A stretch of DNA of 7,902 nucleotides. Source: an uncultured Polyangiaceae bacterium (GTDB taxonomy: Bacteria > Myxococcota_A > Polyangia > Polyangiales > Polyangiaceae). Made by a program: the position numbers and the translations under genes. The notes below the pieces were generated by a model that did not search any database, was not told the origin of the DNA, and saw nothing but the letters and a program-made list of their open reading frames with translations. The first letter of the stretch is position 1, and each line of letters opens with the position of its first letter. Location: the NCBI GenBank assembly GCA_938004815.1, contig CALKVR010001272.1, positions 1 through 7,902 on the forward strand. Reading direction: 5' to 3'. Shown here one piece after another: positions 1 through 6,472 of this stretch.

Positions 1-2018
1 GTGTGAACCTTGGCCTCGCTGCCGAGGGCGTCGTCGGCCTGGATGGGGGTGTTCTTCGATTGCGAGTCATAGGTGGTGGCGGTCAGGTAGAGCTGGGCGT
101 CGCCGCTCTCGCGGTAGGCCGCCTGCTGCACGACGACGGCTTGGCTGCCGCCGACCAGCCCGGTGCGGTCGCTGGCGACCTGGAAGACCTCTTTGTTGCC
201 GCTGTGCTCGATGTTGTCGCTCCCGACGATCTCGGCCTTGGCGTGTCCGACGATCGCCTTGTGCTCGTTCTTGACGACGGTCGAGAAGTCCTTTTGCGCT
301 TGCAGGTACATCGTCTCCTGCCCCTGCACGTCGTGCATCGTCAGCTCGCTGCCCTGCCACGCGAGGGTCTCACCGTTGGGCGAGCCGGCGCCGAACAAGG
401 GCGACGATCGAATCAGCTGCGTCAGCTTGTCCAACGACAGCGGCATGCCGCCGCCGAGCGGCGACGACTGCGGGCTCGCCGAGCCCGAGCCATCGCCCCC
501 GCCCGCCGTCTTGCCGCCGAGCATGCCCGAGCGAGCGACACCGGGAGGAAGCGCCGGCGTCGACGCCGATCGCAGGCCCTGCACGTCGTGGAACTGGGGC
601 AGCTTGTAGGGGGGCGGGTTCGTCAGGGTGAAGACGCGCCCGATGACGACGGGGCGGTCCGGGTCGCCGTCGAGGAAGTCGACGAGGACTTCTTGGCCGA
701 CCCGGGGGATATTTAGCGCGCCGAACGACGTGCCGCCCCAGGGCTGGTTGACGGGAACCCAGAGCGACGACGTTTCGTCGGCCGCACCCTCGCGGTCCCA
801 CCGAAAGTGAACGCGCACGCGCCCCATCTCGTCGGTGTGGATCTCGTCGCCGGCCGCGCCGACCACGACCGCGCTCTCGACGCCATGGGTGCGCGGCTTG
901 GGCGTCGCGAGCTCGGGCCGAAACGGGCTGTCCGTGAACTGGGCGGTGGCGGCGTGGTGCCAGTCGTCGACCGCGTTGCCGCGCAGGGTCGTGCTCACGA
1001 CCAGCATCGGGCGCTGCGAGATGTCGCGGCGAGGGTGCTCGGTGACGGAGATGACTTGACCCGGTCGAACGCCGATCGCGCTCGTGACGAACGTGACACG
1101 CAGAGCTTTACCGCGTTTGGCGTGGAGCCTTTTCTGGGCTTGAGCCGAGCCCTCGCCGAGGTCGGTGCGGTGGGCGCCGCGGTCGTCGGCGACCGGCGTG
1201 TCGTGACCGGGCGACTCGAAGAGAAACGCTCCGGGGACGTAGTGATGCAGCTCGCGCGCCTGCTCTGACGGCAGACCTCCGGCCGCGGTCGCGACGAGCG
1301 CCAAGTCCGGCGGCTGCCGGTAGTCGAGGTCCTGTTGCGTGTACCGGCCGGGCACGAACGTACGATGGAGGCGAACGTCGGTGACGTAGTCGTGCGCGAG
1401 GTTCCGTGTGGGCTCTTCGACGAACGGCAGGTGGGCCGTCACGTCGGCGCGATGCGGCGCGTCGTCGAGCCAGAGGGCGCTCTCGCCATCCGCGGTGGTG
1501 TCGAACCGGTACGTGACGCCGGCGTCTTCGAGCATGCGCGACGCGAAGGTGAAGTCGCTCTCGGCGTACTGGGTCCGGTAGCGGCGCCGCTTGTAGGGCT
1601 CGCGCAGAGCTACGTGCGGCGTGATACCCCGGCGACCGAGGACGGCGATGGCGATGTCCGGGTCCGTGATCTGCTGAAAAACGCGATACGTGCGGGTCTG
1701 CGACAACAGCCACAGGCCAGGGACGATCCGGAGCGCGTAGGTCGTGACCCCCGTGTCCTCGGCCTGGGCCAACCCGAAGGCGCAGACGACGCCCGTCCAC
1801 GTGCGCCTCACGGAGCCGCGCGTGATCGCGAACGACGCCGCGCGGCCGACGAGGTCGTCGAGCGGCACGCTCGGGTCGGCCAAAACGCAGACGAGGTCGA
1901 CCGAGAAGAGCTCACTGAGCGCCTCCTGCACGTGAAAATCGCGTACGTCCAGGGCCGGGCCGCCCTCGACGGACAACGATAGGGTCGGCTTGGCAGGTTG
2001 AATGGGGAGGTCTTGCAT
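1..2018 (-). CDS. vgrG: VgrG spike protein, downstream copy (3' end off window)
   Basis: VgrG trimer forms the tip of the type VI secretion needle and carries effectors. Read from ATG at 2018, the frame stays open for 672 codons to the left edge, so the gene is intact here and only its 3' end is missing. Residues about 1-370 are the gp27-like base, with YAESDFTFASRMLEDAGVTY at 151-170. Residues about 390-465 are the gp5-like OB fold (DEIHTDEMGRVRVHFRWDRE, then NQPWGGTSFGALNIPRVGQE and GDPDRPVVIGRVF). A Gly/Ser/Pro insert follows (about 490-550), then WQGSELTMHD and YLQAQKD, which begin the beta-helix. It aligns with the upstream vgrG almost end to end. The start lies 6 bp after that gene's stop; a weak GAGG overlapping the stop sits 4 nt before the ATG, so translational coupling is likely. 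The two copies diverge most after about residue 635, where cargo specificity normally lies. Confidence 0.95.
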   Translation of the reverse strand, partial: MQDLPIQPAKPTLSLSVEGGPALDVRDFHVQEALSELFSVDLVCVLADPSVPLDDLVGRAASFAITRGSVRRTWTGVVCAFGLAQAEDTGVTTYALRIVPGLWLLSQTRTYRVFQQITDPDIAIAVLGRRGITPHVALREPYKRRRYRTQYAESDFTFASRMLEDAGVTYRFDTTADGESALWLDDAPHRADVTAHLPFVEEPTRNLAHDYVTDVRLHRTFVPGRYTQQDLDYRQPPDLALVATAAGGLPSEQARELHHYVPGAFLFESPGHDTPVADDRGAHRTDLGEGSAQAQKRLHAKRGKALRVTFVTSAIGVRPGQVISVTEHPRRDISQRPMLVVSTTLRGNAVDDWHHAATAQFTDSPFRPELATPKPRTHGVESAVVVGAAGDEIHTDEMGRVRVHFRWDREGAADETSSLWVPVNQPWGGTSFGALNIPRVGQEVLVDFLDGDPDRPVVIGRVFTLTNPPPYKLPQFHDVQGLRSASTPALPPGVARSGMLGGKTAGGGDGSGSASPQSSPLGGGMPLSLDKLTQLIRSSPLFGAGSPNGETLAWQGSELTMHDVQGQETMYLQAQKDFSTVVKNEHKAIVGHAKAEIVGSDNIEHSGNKEVFQVASDRTGLVGGSQAVVVQQAAYRESGDAQLYLTATTYDSQSKNTPIQADDALGSEAKVH
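432..539 (-). repeat. Conserved insert, copy in downstream vgrG (residues 494-529)
   Basis: This 36-codon segment repeats that at 2913-3020. It begins VARSGMLGGKTAGGGDG and ends PQSSPLGGGMPLSL, and 33 of 36 residues are identical. By my count 15 of 108 bases differ, across 12 codons, 9 of them synonymous. It lies between the OB fold and the beta-helix. This is a repeat because the genes are paralogous, not a mobile repeat. Confidence 0.85.
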
Positions 2019-2024
2019 GGGGCC

Positions 2025-4520
2025 TCAGGCGTCGACGGCGGGGGTGACCGGTGATGGCGTCAACACGGGCGGGACTTCGAAGTCGCCGGTAATCAGGCGC
2101 CGGTACTCTTCGATGGTCGGGGGCGGCTTGAGGCCGCCGAGGTCGTCTCGCCAGGCCTGATAGTGGAGGTCGTCGAGGGTCTGGAAGGCGGTCCCGTTCG
2201 GTTCGTATTGGCCGTTCTCGGGGAGGTGGTTGTAGAGCGCCGTCGTGTTGTCGAATGCGTCGCGGATCTCCGCCGCCCGTTTGCGCTCGGCGTCCCGCAC
2301 CGCCGCGGTCTCGGCGAAGAGCTTCGCCGACAGCATGCTGTGGCCCTGGAGCAGAGCCGCGACGAACGCGTCGCCCGGGTCGAGGTGCGTGACCGCGCCT
2401 TGAATTACGATGCCCTCGGGCTTCAAAAGGAGCATGGAGTCTCCGCAGGTGAACTTCATGAGATCGCGTGACGCAAACGCCTGCATCGGGGCCTGGCTAC
2501 CGAAGGTCTCCTCGGTGACGAAGGTGTGGTCGGTCGACCTGCTGGAGAACGACGTCGCGGCCTCGAACTGGTGACCGCCCTCCACCGTCTGGTGGTACGC
2601 GGCGAGCTGCACGACCTCTCGTTGCTCGCCGCCCACCAGGCCGGTTCGATCGCTGCCGACCACGAACGATTCGCTGTTCTCGACCTGCCGCACGTTGTCG
2701 GTGCCGATTTTCTCGCTCTTCGAGTGGCCGACGACCTCGACGTGGTGGTTCTTGACGACCTTGTGCAGGTCCTTTTGCGCCTGCATGTACACGCGCTCCG
2801 CGCCCTGCGTGTCGTGCATCGTCAGCTCGCTCCCCTGCCAGAGATGGGTGGTCTGGTCGGGCGAGCCGCCCTGAAAGAAACGGGAGCCGCCGAGGGCCTT
2901 GGCGATGTCGGCGAGCGAGAGCGGCATCCCGCCGCCGAGCGGTGACGACTGCGGGCCCGCGGTGCCGGCACCGTCGCCGCCGCCCGCCGTCTTGCCGCCC
3001 AGCATGCCCGAGCGCGCGACGCCCGCCGGCAGCTTGGGCGTCGACTCGGAGCGAAAGCCCTGCAGGTCCTGAAAGCGTGGCAAATCGTAGGGGACGGGGT
3101 TCTGGTGGGTGAACACCCTGCCGAGGATGACAGGACGGTCAGGATCAGCGCCCAAAAAGTCGACCAGCACCTCCTGCCCGATTCGGGGGATGTTGAGAGC
3201 GCCGAAGCTCCGGCCCGCCCACGGTTGGTTCACCGGGATCCAGCACGACGCGCTCGCGTCGAACGAGCCTTCGCGGTCCCAGTGAAAGTGGACGCGGGCG
3301 CGCCCGAGCTCGTCGGTGTGGATCTCTTCGCCCGCGGGCCCGACCACGGTCGCGCTCTCGACGCCGTTCGCGCGGGGCCTGGGGGTGACGAGGGCTGGGC
3401 GAAACGGCGCCTCGACGGGCTGCGCTTCACATCGGTGCGACCACGCGCCGGTCGCCGTGCCCCGCAGGGTCGCGGCCACGACCAGGAATCTTCGGCCGGG
3501 CCCGAGCTCGGCGTGCGGGTGATCCAAGAACGAGACGACGCTGCCGGGCCGGACATCGAGCGCGCTGGTGGCGAAATGACAGCGTTTGGCGGCGCCGCGC
3601 TTCGCGGCCAGCCGCTTTTCGGTTTGGCGTCCGCCTTCGACGAGGTCGGTTCGTTGGGGGCCGCGGTCGTCGGCGAAGGGCGTGTCGGCGCCGCTCGCGC
3701 TCGCGGCGAAGAGGAGCGCGCCAGGGTTGTAGTGGTAGAGCTCGAGGTGGGTCTCGACGTCGAGGCCCGACGCGGTGCTCGCGCGCACGGCGAAGTCGGC
3801 CGGCCTGCGGTAGTCGAGGTCCTCCTGCGTGTAGCGCCCCGGCGTGACGGCGCGACGAAGCTCGACCTGGGTCACGAAGTCCTGTCGCAGGAGATCGTTC
3901 GGCTGGCCGACGAAGGGGAGGGGCGCGCGCGGCTCGCCCGCGCTCGGCTTGTCCGTGAGCACCAACGCGCCGTCGCCGCTGCCGCCGGTGTCGAAGTAGT
4001 AGGTGACGCCCGCATCCTCGAGGAGCCGCGAGGCGAAGGCGAAATCGCTCTCGGCGTACTGAACGCGGTAGCGGCGCGGCTTGTAGGTCTCGGCCAAGCG
4101 GGCGTCCGCCGACAATCCGTGCGCCGTCACGAGCGAGAGCGCCGTCGCGGGGTCTGTCTGATCCTGGAAGATTCGGTAGGTTCGGTTCTGGGCGAGGAGC
4201 CAGAGGGCAGGGACGATCACCAGTCGATAGGTCGCGAGGCCTTTGTCCTCGGGCTCGGCCTGGGTGATCGTGCGGACGACGCCGCGAAACACCCGCGACT
4301 GACCGCTCTCACCTCGCTGGATCGCGAAGCGCCCGGCGCGACCGACGATGCTCTCCAGGTCGAGGTCCGGGTCGGGCGACACGCACGTGAGCTCGACCAC
4401 GAACAGCCGCGAGAGCGCCTCGATGACGGAGAACTCGCGGACATCGAGCGAGACGTCCGGGCCGATGTCCAGGACGAGGTCGGGTCGTACGAGGGCGCTG
4501 GAAGGGGCGGTGAGGGGCAT
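2025..4520 (-). CDS. vgrG: VgrG spike protein, upstream copy, complete (831 aa)
   Basis: Complete T6SS spike protein of the Rhs/VgrG family. gp27-like base about 1-380, with YAESDFAFASRLLEDAGVTY at 155-174. gp5-like OB fold about 397-470, with HTDELGRARVHFHWDREG, NQPWAGRSFGALNIPRIGQE and ADPDRPVILGRVF. Gly/Ser/Pro insert about 495-558. Beta-helix from about 559 (WQGSELTMHD, YMQAQKDL) to about 708, ending in the usual CGDSMLLLKPEGIVIQG-type strand at 692-708. A C-terminal extension of about 120 residues then follows: a charged helical stretch (about 740-765), an aromatic segment (about 785-808) and a Pro-rich tail. I do not recognise a catalytic domain there. ATG 4520 is the only start that gives a normal N-terminus. 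The best Shine-Dalgarno match, GAGGAGG at 4550-4556, is 29 nt away, too far to serve this ATG. The gene is first of the vgrG pair and lies downstream of a sigma-54-type promoter. Confidence 0.97.
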   Translation of the reverse strand: MPLTAPSSALVRPDLVLDIGPDVSLDVREFSVIEALSRLFVVELTCVSPDPDLDLESIVGRAGRFAIQRGESGQSRVFRGVVRTITQAEPEDKGLATYRLVIVPALWLLAQNRTYRIFQDQTDPATALSLVTAHGLSADARLAETYKPRRYRVQYAESDFAFASRLLEDAGVTYYFDTGGSGDGALVLTDKPSAGEPRAPLPFVGQPNDLLRQDFVTQVELRRAVTPGRYTQEDLDYRRPADFAVRASTASGLDVETHLELYHYNPGALLFAASASGADTPFADDRGPQRTDLVEGGRQTEKRLAAKRGAAKRCHFATSALDVRPGSVVSFLDHPHAELGPGRRFLVVAATLRGTATGAWSHRCEAQPVEAPFRPALVTPRPRANGVESATVVGPAGEEIHTDELGRARVHFHWDREGSFDASASCWIPVNQPWAGRSFGALNIPRIGQEVLVDFLGADPDRPVILGRVFTHQNPVPYDLPRFQDLQGFRSESTPKLPAGVARSGMLGGKTAGGGDGAGTAGPQSSPLGGGMPLSLADIAKALGGSRFFQGGSPDQTTHLWQGSELTMHDTQGAERVYMQAQKDLHKVVKNHHVEVVGHSKSEKIGTDNVRQVENSESFVVGSDRTGLVGGEQREVVQLAAYHQTVEGGHQFEAATSFSSRSTDHTFVTEETFGSQAPMQAFASRDLMKFTCGDSMLLLKPEGIVIQGAVTHLDPGDAFVAALLQGHSMLSAKLFAETAAVRDAERKRAAEIRDAFDNTTALYNHLPENGQYEPNGTAFQTLDDLHYQAWRDDLGGLKPPPTIEEYRRLITGDFEVPPVLTPSPVTPAVDA
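2913..3020 (-). repeat. Conserved insert, copy in upstream vgrG (residues 501-536)
   Basis: Partner of the segment at 432-539, 2481 bp away. The residues just after it (537-560) are much less alike between the two proteins than the segment itself. The mainly synonymous changes suggest selection on the peptide more than a very recent copying event. Confidence 0.85.
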
Positions 4521-4630
4521 ACGCTGGCCGTGACGGTCCTGTCCGAGCGCCTCCTCGAGGGGGCGTCGGTGGTGAGTTGGCTGTCGGTGCGCCGGAGCAA
4601 CCTCCGCTCGGCGCGACCGGAGACACCTAC

Positions 4631-4646
4631 AGCAGCGGGCGTGCCA
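4631..4646 (-). promoter_or_regulatory. Sigma-54 (RpoN) promoter for the vgrG pair
   Basis: The minus strand reads TGGCACGCCCGCTGCT. Against the sigma-54 consensus TGGCACGrNNNTTGCW it has the -24 GG (4644-4645) and the -12 GC (4632-4633) at exact spacing. Mismatches are only at the r and first T positions. The predicted start of transcription is near 4620, giving a leader of about 100 nt before the ATG at 4520. Sigma-54 control of hcp/vgrG operons through enhancer-binding proteins such as VasH is known in Vibrio T6SS, so the match makes biological sense. Not tested here. Confidence 0.6.
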
Positions 4647-4675
4647 CGCGCGATATCGGCATTGAAAGGCTCAAA

Positions 4676-4694
4676 ATGATCGGGGGTGGATCAT
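4676..4694. promoter_or_regulatory. Inverted repeat ATGATC-N7-GATCAT, candidate activator site
   Basis: Perfect 6-bp arms at 4676-4681 and 4689-4694 around a 7-nt spacer. Its centre is about 65 bp upstream of the predicted sigma-54 start on the minus strand. Function is inferred from position only. Confidence 0.35.
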
Positions 4695-4696
4695 CG

Positions 4697-4712
4697 CACC
4701 ACCCAGGTGGTG
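4697..4712. promoter_or_regulatory. Inverted repeat CACCACC-CA-GGTGGTG, candidate operator or enhancer site
   Basis: Perfect 7-bp arms at 4697-4703 and 4706-4712 around a 2-bp centre. With so short a centre a protein-binding site is more likely than an RNA hairpin. It is centred about 85 bp upstream of the predicted vgrG start, about two helical turns from the dyad at 4676-4694. It also abuts the possible -35 box of the rightward gene, so it could act on both sides. CCACCC within it can also pair with GGGTGG at 4684-4689. Confidence 0.4.
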
Positions 4713-4742
4713 TTGCCGTGCCCCTGCCTCCACCCCTATTCT
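4713..4742 (+). promoter_or_regulatory. Weak sigma-70-like promoter for the TPR/PEGA-type gene
   Basis: TTGCCG (4713-4718) and TATTCT (4737-4742) are 18 nt apart, each matching 4 of 6 consensus bases. The start of transcription would be near 4749, about 23 nt before the ATG at 4772. Such matches arise readily by chance, so this is a suggestion only. Confidence 0.25.
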
Positions 4743-4771
4743 TGCGCACAAAAGGCGAATCGACCCCGACC

Positions 4772-5779
4772 ATGACGTACAAGATCGTCGCGCTGCTCGT
4801 CGTCGTCCTCCTCGGCGCGCTGGTACCCGAGCGGGCGCTCGCCCAAGAGGCCGAGCCCAACCCCTCTCCCCAACAAAAGGAGACGGCGCGGCGGCTCTTG
4901 GACCAGGGCCGGGCCGCCGAGGCCAAGGGTGATCTGACGACCGCCATCCCGCTCTACCGCGGGGCGCACGCGATCATGGGGGTGCCGACCACGGGCATCT
5001 ATTTGGCGACCGCGCTCGCCAAGAGCGGCAAGCTCATCGAGGCGCGCGACGTGGCGCTCCAATCGTCTCGCGCCCCGAAGCTCAAGAACGAGCGGCCCGA
5101 GCGGGCGCGCGCGCGCGACGACTCGGCCAAGCTGGTGGTCGAGCTGGGGCCGCGCATCCCGTCGATCACGGTGGTGGTCGAGCCCAAGGACATCGCGGGC
5201 CTGAGCGTCGGGATCGACGGTCAGACGCTGCCCCCGAGCGTCCACAGCTTGCCGTGGGCCGTCGATCCCGGCGACCACATCGTCAAGGCGGCCGCGGCGG
5301 GGCAGGTCGAGCAGACGCTGACGGTGCGCGCGCCCGAGGGCCAGAAGCAGATCGTGACGTTCCGGTTCGTCGTCGCGCAGGGGCCGCCTCCTGTACTGCC
5401 GCCGGCGCAGGCGCCGCCTCCCGTTCGTCCCACGCGCTCGCGCGGGCCCGGGCCCCTCGTGATCGCGGGCGCGGTGGGCCTCTCGGTCGGCGGCGCGCTC
5501 CTCGTCGCGGGGGCGGTCACGGGTGGGCTCTCACTCGCGCAGACGAACGATCTCAAGGCGTCGTGCGACGGCACGAGCTGCCCCGCCTCGCTCCAGGGCG
5601 ACGCCGATGGCGCTCAGCAGCTCGCCACCGCGTCGAACGCGACGCTCGCGGTCGGCGGTGCGCTCGCCGCGGCGGGTGCGATCACGCTCGGCATCGGCAT
5701 CGCGCGGCAGGACCGCCGCGCGCCGCGGATGGGGCTGTCGGTGGGGCTCGGGCGCGTCGTCTTCGGCGGCGAGCTCTGA
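4772..5779 (+). CDS. Secreted TPR/PEGA-type protein with two C-terminal membrane segments (335 aa)
   Basis: Function unknown; the architecture is common in Myxococcota envelope proteins. Residues 1-24 are a signal peptide: K4, a hydrophobic run from I5 to V18, and an ALA site before Q25. Residues about 35-100 form TPR-like helices (ARRLLDQGRAAEAKGDLTTA, then YLATALAKSGKLIEARDVAL). Residues about 130-202 are a beta-rich PEGA-like region (SITVVVEP, VDPGDHIVKAAAAGQ). A Pro-rich linker (204-228) leads to a first hydrophobic segment at about 229-255. A loop with two cysteines (C265, C270) separates it from a second segment at about 290-311. The tail VGLGRVVFGGEL resembles the usual end of this group. 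I chose ATG 4772 because it starts exactly at the signal peptide; the frame is open further upstream to 4577, but that part reads as unstructured non-coding sequence. It is divergent from the vgrG pair. Confidence 0.88.
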   Translation: MTYKIVALLVVVLLGALVPERALAQEAEPNPSPQQKETARRLLDQGRAAEAKGDLTTAIPLYRGAHAIMGVPTTGIYLATALAKSGKLIEARDVALQSSRAPKLKNERPERARARDDSAKLVVELGPRIPSITVVVEPKDIAGLSVGIDGQTLPPSVHSLPWAVDPGDHIVKAAAAGQVEQTLTVRAPEGQKQIVTFRFVVAQGPPPVLPPAQAPPPVRPTRSRGPGPLVIAGAVGLSVGGALLVAGAVTGGLSLAQTNDLKASCDGTSCPASLQGDADGAQQLATASNATLAVGGALAAAGAITLGIGIARQDRRAPRMGLSVGLGRVVFGGEL

Positions 5780-5789
5780 GCCGAGCGCT

Positions 5790-5844
5790 TCACGTCGTGT
5801 GCATCGGCGGCACTTCGTGACGGGCGGAGAGGCGGAAACTCCGC
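5790..5844 (+). terminator. Possible hairpins after the TPR/PEGA-type gene
   Basis: Two stems lie just after the stop at 5779. The first pairs TCACG (5790-5794) with CGTGA (5816-5820), with an inner GTGC/GCAC stem (5799-5802/5810-5813). The second pairs GCGGAG (5824-5829) with CTCCGC (5839-5844) around a 9-nt loop. Neither has a proper T-run, so this is at best a weak terminator. I see no clear promoter between here and 5888. Confidence 0.2.
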
Positions 5845-5887
5845 AGATTTCGGTGGTGTACGGTCCTTGCAACGACGCGGCTCCGCG

Positions 5888-6448
5888 ATGGACTACATCG
5901 TCACGAACGACACCTCGGGGCCGGTGTACCCGCTGCCCGACTCGAACCACTACGTGAAGCTGTTCCGCCCCCGGAACCTGCACTACGGCGACCCGGGGAC
6001 CATCGTCTCGATCGCCGGCATGGGTGAGCACTTTCACACCCGGCATCAGTACCTCGTCGAGGTGGGGAACATCACCGGCCGCGACCGCCGCAACAACTAC
6101 TCGCGCTCGCACGACGGCGACAACTTCGACCTCGCGTACCCGTGGGCCGACCGCCGCTCCGGCGCCAGCGATCCCGAAGGTCGGAGCACCGCGCCCTACC
6201 GCACGTCGGCCAACGCCGGCCCCGACGCCGTCGCCGGTATCGACTACGCGCTCCTCTATCAGATGCTCGCCTACATCGCGGGCCTGCCGCTCTGCACCGG
6301 CGTCCTCATCGGCCGGAACGTGATGGCGGCGCTGCTTCGGTACATCGCCCGCGCCAACGTCGCCCGGCTGGTCCGCGTCATCGAGTACCGCGCGCACGAG
6401 GACCACATCCACGTGAACTTCCGGCACACCAAGCTGCGCGGCACGTGA
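5888..6448 (+). CDS. MepA-like (LAS family) peptidoglycan endopeptidase, no signal peptide (186 aa)
   Basis: Likely zinc metallopeptidase of the LAS superfamily (M15/M74; MepA-type enzymes cut D-Ala-meso-DAP cross-links). The layout follows MepA: PRNLHYGDPGTIVSI at 28-42, where MepA relatives have an N-(Y/W)-G-x-P motif before a helix; MGEHFHTRHQYLVEVGNIT at 45-63; first metal motif SRSHDGDNFDLAY with H75 and D81; second motif HEDHIHVNF with H173 and H175. The spacing H75-x5-D81 is one residue shorter than the usual H-x6-D. No signal peptide or membrane segment is visible, which is odd for an enzyme acting on the wall. ATG 5888 is preferred; a TTG at 5867 in the same frame adds seven residues and no export signal. 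Neither has a clear ribosome site. The frame is the same as that of the preceding gene, separated by its TGA. It may be co-transcribed with the next gene. The family is inferred from motifs alone. Confidence 0.8.
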   Translation: MDYIVTNDTSGPVYPLPDSNHYVKLFRPRNLHYGDPGTIVSIAGMGEHFHTRHQYLVEVGNITGRDRRNNYSRSHDGDNFDLAYPWADRRSGASDPEGRSTAPYRTSANAGPDAVAGIDYALLYQMLAYIAGLPLCTGVLIGRNVMAALLRYIARANVARLVRVIEYRAHEDHIHVNFRHTKLRGT

Positions 6449-6472
6449 CCGTCCACGTGCTACGCATCGGGC

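Noticed and set aside
1335..1982. Plus-strand open frame of 215 codons inside the left vgrG.
   Set aside because: It is antisense to the gp27-like part of VgrG and has no motif or plausible start context.
1..2018. The left vgrG looks broken, because only short minus-strand open frames with both ends are apparent there.
   Set aside because: Direct translation from ATG 2018 gives 672 uninterrupted codons that match the other VgrG throughout. Only the stop codon is outside the window.
3105..4679. Long plus-strand open frame (524 codons) opposite the complete vgrG.
   Set aside because: It is antisense to a clear VgrG, its composition is Arg/Gly/Val/Glu-rich as expected of a GC-rich shadow frame, and it shows no recognisable motif.
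4684..4734. Competing stems (GGGTGG/CCACCC and GGTGG/CCACC) as a riboswitch or attenuator in the leader of the rightward gene.
   Set aside because: They lie mostly upstream of the likely transcript start and can arise from GC-rich simple motifs. No conserved RNA family features are visible.
4577..4771. N-terminal extension of the TPR/PEGA-type gene to 4577.
   Set aside because: It would bury the signal peptide 65 residues inside the protein and cover the promoter region. The extension has no conserved-looking content.
5853..5870. Possible sigma-54 promoter (TGGTGTACGGTCCTTGC) before the MepA-like gene.
   Set aside because: The distance between GG and GC is 14 instead of 12, and the -24 element is poor.
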